Positions 51,805 through 60,155 of a stretch of DNA of 64,000 bases are shown here, piece by piece. The notes beneath the pieces are model-generated. The model saw only the letters and a list, made by a program, of their open reading frames with translations, was not told the origin of the DNA and ran no database searches. Made by a program: the position numbers and the translations under genes. The first letter of the stretch is position 1, and each line of letters opens with the position of its first letter. This DNA is from UBA12202 sp002691725 (GTDB taxonomy: Bacteria > Pseudomonadota > Alphaproteobacteria > Puniceispirillales > UBA1172): assembly GCA_965660675.1 (NCBI GenBank), contig CBFIAU010000007.1, positions 62,001 through 126,000 on the forward strand. Direction: 5' to 3'.

Positions 51805-52704
51805 ATGGCAGAAAAAAAATTACCATCTGTGATCGGGAATCTGACACCCGAAGGCAATCTGTCACGCTATCTTGATGAGATTAAGCGATTTCCGATGCTA
51901 TCGGCAGAGGATGAATATACCTTAGCCAAAAACTGGAAAGAAAATGATAATTTAGAGGCGGCGCATAAACTGGTTACAAGCCATTTGCGGCTTGTTGCTA
52001 AGATCGCTATGGGATATCGCGGCTATGGCCTGCCGATGGGGGAATTGATTGCTGAGGGCAATCTGGGCATGATGCATGCGGTGAAACGGTTTGAGCCAGA
52101 AAAAGGCTTTCGGTTATCGACCTATGCGATGTGGTGGATCAGAGCCAGTATTCAAGAATATATCTTGCGCTCATGGTCACTTGTCAAAATTGGCACGACC
52201 GCAGCACAAAAAAAACTGTTCTTCAATTTGCGCCGCATCAAGGGTGAGATTAAAGCCATTGATGATGGCGATATGAGACCTGAACAAGTGACAGAAATTG
52301 CTCAACAACTGGATGTTCCTGAAATGGAAGTGATCAATATGAACCGCCGTCTGGGGTCAGGTGATCATTCTCTCAATGCCTCGGTTGGCGGTGATGGTGA
52401 GATTACGGAATGGCAAGACTGGCTAGAAGATGGAAGCGACAACCAAGAGGTCACCTTTGCGGAAGCCGAGGAATATGACAACAGACGACAATTGCTGGTG
52501 GCGGCGATGGATGAATTGAATGATCGCGAAGTGGAGATTATTAAGGCGCGGCGGCTATCTGATACGCCGCTTACGCTCGAAGAATTATCACAACGGTTTG
52601 GAGTCAGCCGTGAACGTATCCGTCAGATCGAAAGCCGCGCCTTTGAAAAGCTCCAGATATCCGTTCGTGATCGCGCTATCGAAACCAACTTAATCGAACA
52701 ATAA
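51805..52704 (+). CDS. rpoH: Heat-shock sigma factor RpoH (sigma 32)
   Basis: Directs RNA polymerase to heat-shock promoters. 299 residues. Region 2.1-2.4 reads AHKLVTSHLRLVAKIAMGYRGYGLPMGELIAEGNLGMMHAVKRFEPEKGFRLSTYAMWWIRASIQEY (about residues 53-117); the RpoH box AQKKLFFNLRR (about 135-145) is the diagnostic that separates it from other group 3 sigmas; region 4.2 ends LSQRFGVSRERIRQIE. GGAGAGG precedes the ATG by about seven bases. RpoH is commonly controlled through FtsH and DnaK/J; FtsH is also encoded here. Confidence 0.96.
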   Translation: MAEKKLPSVIGNLTPEGNLSRYLDEIKRFPMLSAEDEYTLAKNWKENDNLEAAHKLVTSHLRLVAKIAMGYRGYGLPMGELIAEGNLGMMHAVKRFEPEKGFRLSTYAMWWIRASIQEYILRSWSLVKIGTTAAQKKLFFNLRRIKGEIKAIDDGDMRPEQVTEIAQQLDVPEMEVINMNRRLGSGDHSLNASVGGDGEITEWQDWLEDGSDNQEVTFAEAEEYDNRRQLLVAAMDELNDREVEIIKARRLSDTPLTLEELSQRFGVSRERIRQIESRAFEKLQISVRDRAIETNLIEQ

Positions 52705-52790
52705 TCATGCTCTGATAATATAGGTCTGGTTAAGAAGCTGATTGGGATTTGCTTATCATTTTGGTCGATAGACATAATACGGATCAAGAC

Positions 52791-52839
52791 TAGCAATATT
52801 AAATTCAGGATTAGCAATATTAAATTCAGGATTAGCAAT
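52791..52839. repeat. 21-bp tandem repeat, 2.3 copies
   Basis: A 21-bp unit starting TAGCAATATTAAATTCAGG occurs at 52791-52811 and 52812-52832, with a partial third start TAGCAAT at 52833-52839. It lies between the converging rpoH and purA genes; I see no clear terminator in that 161-bp gap. Confidence 0.95.
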
Positions 52840-52865
52840 GACTAAGGCAAGGCCGGGTTTCTATA

Positions 52866-54158
52866 TCAGCCTTCAAACGGATCATGCACCAGAATAGTAT
52901 CATTGCGTTCAGGGCTGGTTGAAACGCTAGCGACAGGAATGCCAGTCAGCTCCTCCAGACGCTTGATATATTTAACGGCTTGCGGAGGCAAATCAGCCCA
53001 TGAACGGGCGCCCCGTGTCGTCCCCTCCCAGCCTTGCATAATCTCATAAACAGGCTCTAGCCGATCCTGATCAACAGTGGCGACAGGAAAGCGGTCAATT
53101 ATCTGCCCATCCAATTTATATGCGGTGCAAATCTTAATTTCATCAAAGCCATCAAGCACATCCAGTTTTGTTAATGCCATGCCTGAAATACCAGTGATTT
53201 TTCCTGCCTGCCGAACCATCACTGCATCAAACCAGCCACATCGCCGCTTGCGGCCAGTGACAGTACCAAACTCATGCCCTCGCTCACCTAGCAATATGCC
53301 CTCCGGCCCCTCATCTTCGGTCGGGAAAGGCCCTGATCCAACTCGTGTTGTATAGGCTTTGGTGATGCCCAGAACATAACCGATCGTGGTGACGCCAACA
53401 CCAGCACCAGTCGCGGCTTGACCAGCAACCGTATTAGAGGATGTAACAAAAGGATAAGTGCCATGATCAATATCTAGCATAACGCCTTGTGCGCCTTCAT
53501 AGAGAATACGCTTGTTATCTCGTCTCGCATCATCCAGCACCGCCCATGCCTCACCCAGAAACGGCATGATACGATCACGCAGGCTGTTAATACTATCAAT
53601 GATTGGCTCAGCTTCCATCGGCTCTTCGCCAGCACCTTTCAGGAACAGATTATGATGTGCCAGCAACAGCCGAACCTTTTCCGCCATTGCGGATGGATCA
53701 ACAATATCAGCCAAACGCAGCCCACGGCGAGCAACTTTATCCTCATAAGCCGGGCCAATACCGCGCCCTGTTGTGCCAATTTTTGCTTTAGCGGCAATGG
53801 CCTCACGCACCTGATCAACGCGCTGATGAACAGGCAAGATCATGGATGCAGAATATGAAATGAGCAGATTATCAGGCGAGATAGCAACATTCTGGGAAAG
53901 CAACTTATCCATTTCTGTGATCAATGCATTGGGATCAATAACAACACCATTACCAATGACAGACATTTTACCTGACCGCACTATCCCCGACGGCAACAAG
54001 CTAAGCTTATATTCAACCCCATCAATAACCAGCGTATGACCAGCGTTATGGCCGCCCTGAAATCGGACAATCACATCAGCGCGTTCAGATAGCCAGTCGA
54101 CAATCTTACCTTTACCTTCATCGCCCCATTGTGAGCCGATTACCACTACATTAGTCAT
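52866..54158 (-). CDS. purA: Adenylosuccinate synthetase
   Basis: First committed step of AMP synthesis from IMP: GTP-dependent ligation of aspartate. 430 residues. GSQWGDEGKGKIVDWLSERADVI (residues 8-30) is the GTP-site signature; QGGHNAGHTLVIDG (about 35-48) and GTTGRGIGPAYEDK (about 129-142), TTRGARSWADLPPQA and SVSTSPERN follow. It lies ten bases after hisZ, so the two form an operon in which a histidine regulator and a purine enzyme share control; AICAR links those pathways. Confidence 0.97.
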   Translation of the reverse strand: MTNVVVIGSQWGDEGKGKIVDWLSERADVIVRFQGGHNAGHTLVIDGVEYKLSLLPSGIVRSGKMSVIGNGVVIDPNALITEMDKLLSQNVAISPDNLLISYSASMILPVHQRVDQVREAIAAKAKIGTTGRGIGPAYEDKVARRGLRLADIVDPSAMAEKVRLLLAHHNLFLKGAGEEPMEAEPIIDSINSLRDRIMPFLGEAWAVLDDARRDNKRILYEGAQGVMLDIDHGTYPFVTSSNTVAGQAATGAGVGVTTIGYVLGITKAYTTRVGSGPFPTEDEGPEGILLGERGHEFGTVTGRKRRCGWFDAVMVRQAGKITGISGMALTKLDVLDGFDEIKICTAYKLDGQIIDRFPVATVDQDRLEPVYEIMQGWEGTTRGARSWADLPPQAVKYIKRLEELTGIPVASVSTSPERNDTILVHDPFEG

Positions 54159-54168
54159 AATTCACCTG

Positions 54169-55347
54169 TCAAATTGTTGTAATGCCTTGCGAAGAATAGA
54201 TATGTGTTGCGCCGCATGTTTTGGCTTCTTCCAGACATGCAGCATGATCATTGGGGTCAGCGTCGCCGATTGTGATATGATAGCCTTCTCTGGTCAAGGC
54301 GACCATAATATCTAACCCCTGATCTTTTTTCAGATAGAGTTTATCAGGTTGCGGCAAGGCTGGTGCGGCTTGCAGCAGACGTTCCAAATATAGGGTAACG
54401 CCAGTAGATACTTCTGTCGCCGCGCCTTGTGGAGACAGCGTTTGATAGCGGCCGCCACGACCAAGCTCACCGCGTACACCTGACGCTAAAATTGAATATC
54501 CAATGCCTTGATGATAATCAAATCCACGGCGTTCCAACGGGTCTATGGTAACCGACACATAAGGCGCAGACGCCGATATCAAAGCCGCTAAATCGACCAG
54601 ATCATTAAGCATGTCCTGGGCTGATGGTGATATGGATTTATCTAACCGATCAATATGCGCTTTCATCTCAGACACGGCGTTAAGCGGCATTTCCAATAAG
54701 GCCTTGATAAGTGATGCTTGCGGGTGGTTAAGGCCGCCTGCCGCCTGGCTGTCTTTGATGCTAACCGCATGACGCAGAGCCAGCGCCGTTTGCGTGTCGC
54801 TATCATCATCGTGCAAAATCACATCCAGCAAGCGCGGCACATTAAGATCAATAGATAGTGAAGTGATGCCAGCTTGATAGAGGCTTTCTAGCGCCATTAC
54901 CGCGACTTCGGCATCATGCTTTATCGTTGATGCGCCGATCAGTTCAGCGCCAATCTGAACAAGCTGACGTTCAGGATTGACCGGGTCTGGATTAATCCGC
55001 ATGACTTGCCCTGTATAGGATAGCCGTAAAGGCCGTGGCTGATGCGCCAGACGGCTGCTGGCGATACGGGCAATCTGCGCTGTCATATCAGACCGGAGGG
55101 CAAGCATTCGGCGTGTCACCGGGTCCATTAAGCGAAACGTGTTATCAGCCAGAGCCGCGCCCGGCCCGGCGGCAAGTAAACTATCCTCATATTCGACCAA
55201 TGGCGGGCTAACATCGGCACATCCAAAACGCGCGAAACTATCCATAATCGCATTAATAATATAACGCCGCTTAGACGTTTCAGCGGGAAGAATATCACCC
55301 AATCCATTAGGAAGGAGCTGCGCGTGAGATGTATTATTACTGACCAT
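54169..55347 (-). CDS. hisZ: ATP phosphoribosyltransferase regulatory subunit HisZ
   Basis: Histidyl-tRNA-synthetase-like paralogue that, with short-form HisG, catalyses the first step of histidine synthesis. 392 residues. The class II-like motifs are GLGDILPAETSKRRYI (about 15-30), VSPPLVEYEDSLLAAG, TFRLMDPVTRRMLALRSDMTAQIARI (about 71-97) and ERRGFDYHQGIGYSI; the anticodon-binding domain of true HisRS is missing. hisG itself is not adjacent. A five-unit, 16-bp tandem array lies in its leader (55362-55439), between it and glmM. Confidence 0.92.
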   Translation of the reverse strand: MVSNNTSHAQLLPNGLGDILPAETSKRRYIINAIMDSFARFGCADVSPPLVEYEDSLLAAGPGAALADNTFRLMDPVTRRMLALRSDMTAQIARIASSRLAHQPRPLRLSYTGQVMRINPDPVNPERQLVQIGAELIGASTIKHDAEVAVMALESLYQAGITSLSIDLNVPRLLDVILHDDDSDTQTALALRHAVSIKDSQAAGGLNHPQASLIKALLEMPLNAVSEMKAHIDRLDKSISPSAQDMLNDLVDLAALISASAPYVSVTIDPLERRGFDYHQGIGYSILASGVRGELGRGGRYQTLSPQGAATEVSTGVTLYLERLLQAAPALPQPDKLYLKKDQGLDIMVALTREGYHITIGDADPNDHAACLEEAKTCGATHIYSSQGITTI

Positions 55348-55361
55348 TAATATCGCCCAGA

Positions 55362-55439
55362 TATCTTAGTACTTGGAAATCTTAAAATATTAATCTTAAT
55401 ACTTGGTAATCTTAATACTTGGTAATCTTAATACGTGAA
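55362..55439. repeat. Tandem 16-bp array (five units) upstream of hisZ
   Basis: Units of consensus AATCTTAATACTTGGT: 55362-55377 (diverged), 55378-55391 (14 bp, diverged), 55392-55407, 55408-55423 (both exact) and 55424-55439 (AATCTTAATACGTGAA). The array ends 15 bp before the hisZ start codon on the minus strand and lies about 93 bp from the glmM stop. Confidence 0.95.
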
Positions 55440-55531
55440 AACTAAATATTAGGATATTCTGCTTTTTTCTGCCTGTTTGTCCATATGGACTACCCCAGAC
55501 AAGGGTTTACCGCAACGGTTTTCCGCATGTC

Positions 55532-56908
55532 TTATGCTGATACGGCGTTAAGCGTATTTGTTATCACCGCCTCAAGTTGATTTGCCCATTCCTGCATATC
55601 ACTTTTATCTTCTGCCTCAACCATGATCCGCAACAGTGGCTCAGTGCCAGATGGACGCACGACAACTCGCCCCGACGCCCCAAGCGCATCTTGAGCTGTC
55701 TGAATGGCCTCTTTAATGGCTTTATCTTCCAGTGTTTTTGTTATATCAGGGCGGCGCATAGCCCTAATATTCAACAATATTTGCGGCGTTTCGGTAAATT
55801 TCTGTAACGCCTGACTTGCTGGCTTATCTGCCATCATCAGCGCCGATAACATGACCAAACCAGTCATTAAACCATCACCAGAAGTGGCAACATCTGTCAT
55901 CAAGACATGACCAGATGGTTCACCCCCAAGATTAAGATCATGCTGCCGCATCGCATCAAGAATATAGCGGTCACCAACCTTTGTCCGCATCAATTCAATA
56001 TCGCTTTCCGCCAAATACCGGCCTAACCCATGATTAGTCATCAAGGTACCAACAACCGTATTGCCTTTCAGCGTGTTGTTGCGCCGCATCATGTCAGCAA
56101 TGACAGCAAGACATTGATCCCCATTAATCAACTGGCCTTTCTCATCAGCCATGATCAGCCGATCTGCATCACCATCAAGCGCAAGTCCAATATCCGCCTG
56201 ATGCGTCACCACCGCCTCAGCCATGGTCATGGGATGAACAGCACCGCAATTATGATTAATATTGAAGCCATCAGGACTAATGGCAATGGGAATAACCTCA
56301 GCCCCCATTTCAAACAACACATCAGGCGCGGCCCGATAAGCCGCCCCATTCGCACAATCAACAACTACCTTCAAATTACTAAAGCGCTGATTTCGCGGCA
56401 CCGCACCCTTGACCTGTTCAATATAGCGGCCTAGCCCGTCTTGCATGCGCTTGGCGCGGCCTAAATCCGCCGCCGCCGCCAGCACAATATGCTCATCCAT
56501 GATGCTGGCAATTTGATCTTCGGTGGTATCTGGCAATTTATACCCATCAGGGCCAAACAGCTTTATACCATTGTCATGATGCGGATTATGGCTGGCCGAA
56601 ATCATAACCCCCAAATCAGCGCGAAGCGAGCGCGTCAGATTGGCAACAGCAGGCGTTGGTAATGGCCCTAAAAGCCGCGTATCCATGCCGATAGATGCAA
56701 ATCCAGCTTGCAATGCCGCCTCAACCATATAGCCAGATAATCGCGTGTCTTTGCCAATCACAACCAAAGGACGCTGGCGGCTCGAGCTGTGTTTCTGTGA
56801 CATGAAAAAGCGTCCGGCGGCTAAGGCCAAGCGAACAATATTTTCTGCTGTCATGGGGCCTGTATTAATGGCGGCGCGCACCCCATCAGTGCCAAAATAA
56901 CGTGTCAC
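55532..56908 (-). CDS. glmM: Phosphoglucosamine mutase
   Basis: Converts glucosamine-6-phosphate to glucosamine-1-phosphate for UDP-GlcNAc, feeding peptidoglycan and lipid A. 458 residues. The phospho-serine loop GVMISASHNPHHDNGIKLFG (about residues 96-115, active Ser about 102), ALDGDADRLIMAD metal loop (about 241-253), GGEPSGH (about 330-336) and the C-terminal RPSGTEPLLRIMVEAED are all present. The start is GTG with AAGGAG nine bases before. It is downstream of folP in the same minus-strand run. Confidence 0.96.
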   Translation of the reverse strand: MTRYFGTDGVRAAINTGPMTAENIVRLALAAGRFFMSQKHSSSRQRPLVVIGKDTRLSGYMVEAALQAGFASIGMDTRLLGPLPTPAVANLTRSLRADLGVMISASHNPHHDNGIKLFGPDGYKLPDTTEDQIASIMDEHIVLAAAADLGRAKRMQDGLGRYIEQVKGAVPRNQRFSNLKVVVDCANGAAYRAAPDVLFEMGAEVIPIAISPDGFNINHNCGAVHPMTMAEAVVTHQADIGLALDGDADRLIMADEKGQLINGDQCLAVIADMMRRNNTLKGNTVVGTLMTNHGLGRYLAESDIELMRTKVGDRYILDAMRQHDLNLGGEPSGHVLMTDVATSGDGLMTGLVMLSALMMADKPASQALQKFTETPQILLNIRAMRRPDITKTLEDKAIKEAIQTAQDALGASGRVVVRPSGTEPLLRIMVEAEDKSDMQEWANQLEAVITNTLNAVSA

Positions 56909-56973
56909 GGCACATTCTCCTTATGTTTCACCCAAGCTTACCATGTCGTTTATGTTTTGCCCATATTTGACAG

Positions 56974-58158
56974 CTAGCTTATGCCATCTTTATTAGCTTC
57001 AGCTAAATCAGCTTCACCGAAACGAACGGCTTTCGCCAGCGCCAAGGCTTGCCGCGTTTCAGGGACATCATGGACACGCATCATCTGAACCCCTTGAGCA
57101 TAGCCACATGTTGCCAGCGCCAATGACCCCGGCAGCCTATCTTTAGCCCCTTCACCGTTTGAGAAATGAGCAATTGATGATTTTCGACTAGCCCCCAGCA
57201 AAAGCGGAACACCTAGCCCATGAAACATCGAAAGCCATGCCATCAGCACCATATTATGCTGCGGAGTCTTGCCAAAGCCAAAGCCAATATCAACCGCGAT
57301 ATTTTGTTTATTAATGCCCTTGCTGACCGCCATATTGATCCGCTGTTCCAGCCAATCATAGACATCCGCCGCAACAAAATCATAGTGCGGCTGTTTTTGC
57401 ATCGTCCCCGGCTCACCTTGCATATGCATAATGATCACCGGCGCATCAATGCGGGCTATCAGGTCTGCTGATCCTTGAGCGCGCAGGCCGCCAACATCAT
57501 TGATCAGCGTTGCCCCTTGTGCCATCGCCTGCTCCATGACGCTGGTATGGCGAGTATCCGCAGACACACAATACCCGGCTTTGGCAAGAGCATTGATAAC
57601 AGGGAGAATGCGCCGACATTCTTCTGCTTCGGGTACAGTTTCAGCACCCGGGCGAGTGGATTCGCCGCCAATATCAAGTATGCTTGCCCCTGCTTCCGCC
57701 ATCGCTATGCCTGATCTGATCGCAATATCTGATTGAATATGATCACCGCCATCAGAAAAACTGTCAGGGGTCACATTAATAATTCCCATAATATGCGGGC
57801 TATGCTGGTTCGTCATGGCAAGATTGGCAAAATCATCTCGTGGGGCGGTAAACTGCTCAAGCATGTGCTGAGCTAGCGCCAAGGCATCAGCACCTGTTGC
57901 CTTGGCAGAAGCGATCAACGCCTGAACTGACATCCGCGAGACGCTGAACCCTGCCGCTGTTTTGGTCAACACATCACATGCGCTAAAACCAAGCCCTGTT
58001 CCAGCAAGGGACAGAACATCGTTGTCATATTCAGGGTTATGCTCATATTGGCAAGGGGTTAGATGAACTGGCCGAAGCCAGTTTCTGTCTTGGCCATTGC
58101 TACATCGGTGATCGCCAGCAAATAGAGGCAATGCCAGAGATGCCGTCCGCGTGATCAT
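56974..58158 (-). CDS. folP: Dihydropteroate synthase with N-terminal extension
   Basis: Makes dihydropteroate from p-aminobenzoate and pterin diphosphate for folate. The catalytic TIM barrel begins near residue 122 (IMGIINVTPDSFSDGG) with ILDIGGESTRPGAE (about 159-172), INDVGGL and the final ASRKSSIAH. About 120 residues precede the barrel (LRPVHLTPCQYEHN ... SVQALIASAKATGADALALAQHML), a known alphaproteobacterial type of extension with no assigned role. It lies 24 bp downstream of ftsH, probably co-transcribed. Confidence 0.93.
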   Translation of the reverse strand: MITRTASLALPLFAGDHRCSNGQDRNWLRPVHLTPCQYEHNPEYDNDVLSLAGTGLGFSACDVLTKTAAGFSVSRMSVQALIASAKATGADALALAQHMLEQFTAPRDDFANLAMTNQHSPHIMGIINVTPDSFSDGGDHIQSDIAIRSGIAMAEAGASILDIGGESTRPGAETVPEAEECRRILPVINALAKAGYCVSADTRHTSVMEQAMAQGATLINDVGGLRAQGSADLIARIDAPVIIMHMQGEPGTMQKQPHYDFVAADVYDWLEQRINMAVSKGINKQNIAVDIGFGFGKTPQHNMVLMAWLSMFHGLGVPLLLGASRKSSIAHFSNGEGAKDRLPGSLALATCGYAQGVQMMRVHDVPETRQALALAKAVRFGEADLAEANKDGIS

Positions 58159-58182
58159 CGCTATACCGCCTGAACCAGGTGA

Positions 58183-60117
58183 TCAGACGACCTGATCACC
58201 AGATGCCTCACCCTTGGGTTTACTGGCTGGCTTTCTGCGACTACCGGGGATACCTGTTCGGGTTTTTGAACGCGGCGTTTCGGGCGTCTCATCGGTATCC
58301 GTGCTTCTCACAATCGTTCCGCCTTCGGCAATGATTTTAATCTCATCTCCGGACAGGGTTTCATATTCGAGCAGGGCTAGGGCAATATTTTCCAGCTCAT
58401 TCGAAAATTCCTTCAACTGCTTTTTAGCATCAGAATACGCGCTATCGACAATCTGTCTAATCTCACCATCAATGGCAGATGCGGTGGCATCGGATACATT
58501 CTTTTGCTGTGATACTGAGCGTCCCAGAAATACCTCTTGCTCATCCGCAGAATAGGCCAGAAATCCTAGTTTTTCGGACAATCCCCATTCAGTCACCATG
58601 CGGCGCGCGACATCTGATACCATCCGAATGTCACTCGATGCACCTGTTGTGACCTTATCAGCACCAAAGATCATTTCTTCGGCAATACGGCCACCGCAAG
58701 CCACTCTCAAATCGGCATAAAGTCGGTCTTTAGCCATGGATACGCGGTCGCCTTCAGGCAGTCGCATGACCATGCCTAATGCGCGTCCACGTGGGATAAT
58801 GGTGGCTTTATGAATAGGATCAGAAGCTGGCTGATGCAACGCAATGACGGCATGGCCAGCTTCATGATAAGCGGTAAGCTTTTTCTCCTCATCTGTCATC
58901 ACCATAGAGCGCCGTTCAGCACCCATCATGACCTTATCCTTAGCTTCTTCAAACTCTGCCATGGAAACAGTACGGCGATTTTTACGCGCTGCTTGCAAGG
59001 CCGCCTCATTAACTAGGTTAGCCAGATCAGCACCAGAAAATCCGGGCGTGCCACGCGCAATCACTCTCGGTTCAACATCATTTGCCAATGGCACTTTACG
59101 CATATGGACTTTAAGGATTTTCTCACGCCCAAGAACATCAGGATTAGGCACAACAACCTGACGATCAAAACGTCCGGGGCGAAGCAATGCCGGATCAAGA
59201 ACGTCAGGTCTGTTTGTAGCCGCAATAAGGATAACCCCCTCATTAGCCTCAAAGCCATCCATTTCAACAAGCATCTGGTTTAAGGTCTGCTCGCGCTCAT
59301 CATTACCGCCGCCAAGGCCTGCCCCACGGTGGCGTCCAACAGCATCAATCTCATCAATGAAGATGATACATGGCGCATTCTTTTTACCCTGTTCAAACAT
59401 ATCACGGACACGGCTAGCACCAACACCAACAAACATTTCCACAAAATCAGAACCTGAAATGGTGAAGAAAGGCACATTAGCCTCACCAGCAATGGCTTTC
59501 GCTAACAGGGTTTTACCTGTACCGGGAGGGCCAACCAGCAAAACGCCTTTAGGAATTTTGCCGCCTAAACGCTGAAACCGTGATGGATCACGCAGAAACT
59601 CAACCACTTCTTCAAGTTCGGTTTTTGCCTCATCAATGCCGGCAACATCATCAAAAGTTACCCGTCCATGATGTTCGGTAAGCAATTTAGCCCTTGATTT
59701 ACCGAAACCCATAGCGCCATTTCTGCCGCCGCCTTGCATTTGACGCATGAAGAAAATCCACACACCAATAAACAGCAACATAGGAAACCAGCTTAACAGC
59801 AATGAAAATAAGCCCGGTGAATTGCTGGTATCAGGACGCGCCACAATGCGGACGTTATTCGCCTGCAACGTGTCGATGATATTACTATCATCAGGCATAT
59901 AACTGGAAATGGGAATATTGTTGTTGGTCACACCACGCAGATTTTTACCCTCAATGGTGACTTCACGCATATCACCAGATTCAACCTGTGCCACAAAATC
60001 AGAAAACGGAATGCTCGCCGAGCGTGAGGATGTCCCCGGCTGAAACATATTGAATAAAGACAGCATCACCACGCCAATGATGACCCATAAAACAATATTT
60101 CGCGTCATATTATTCAC
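58183..60117 (-). CDS. ftsH: ATP-dependent zinc metalloprotease FtsH
   Basis: Membrane AAA protease that degrades misfolded membrane proteins and regulators such as RpoH and, in enterics, LpxC. 644 residues: two membrane helices (about residues 6-22 and 103-123) flanking a periplasmic domain, AAA domain with GPPGTGKTLLAKAIAGEA (about 193-210), Walker B CIIFIDEIDAVGRHRG, SRH DPALLRPGRFDRQ, and the metalloprotease HEAGHAVIALH (about 415-425). The C-terminus is basic and probably disordered. It sits between tilS and folP, the usual alphaproteobacterial order. Confidence 0.97.
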   Translation of the reverse strand: MNNMTRNIVLWVIIGVVMLSLFNMFQPGTSSRSASIPFSDFVAQVESGDMREVTIEGKNLRGVTNNNIPISSYMPDDSNIIDTLQANNVRIVARPDTSNSPGLFSLLLSWFPMLLFIGVWIFFMRQMQGGGRNGAMGFGKSRAKLLTEHHGRVTFDDVAGIDEAKTELEEVVEFLRDPSRFQRLGGKIPKGVLLVGPPGTGKTLLAKAIAGEANVPFFTISGSDFVEMFVGVGASRVRDMFEQGKKNAPCIIFIDEIDAVGRHRGAGLGGGNDEREQTLNQMLVEMDGFEANEGVILIAATNRPDVLDPALLRPGRFDRQVVVPNPDVLGREKILKVHMRKVPLANDVEPRVIARGTPGFSGADLANLVNEAALQAARKNRRTVSMAEFEEAKDKVMMGAERRSMVMTDEEKKLTAYHEAGHAVIALHQPASDPIHKATIIPRGRALGMVMRLPEGDRVSMAKDRLYADLRVACGGRIAEEMIFGADKVTTGASSDIRMVSDVARRMVTEWGLSEKLGFLAYSADEQEVFLGRSVSQQKNVSDATASAIDGEIRQIVDSAYSDAKKQLKEFSNELENIALALLEYETLSGDEIKIIAEGGTIVRSTDTDETPETPRSKTRTGIPGSRRKPASKPKGEASGDQVV

Positions 60118-60155
60118 TTGAACAGCCTTTCCGTTATCTCTTTTGCATCATGCCG

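Noticed and set aside
55362..55439. 16-bp array as CRISPR or attachment site
   Set aside because: Units directly abut with no unique spacers; no integrase, cas gene or tRNA is near.
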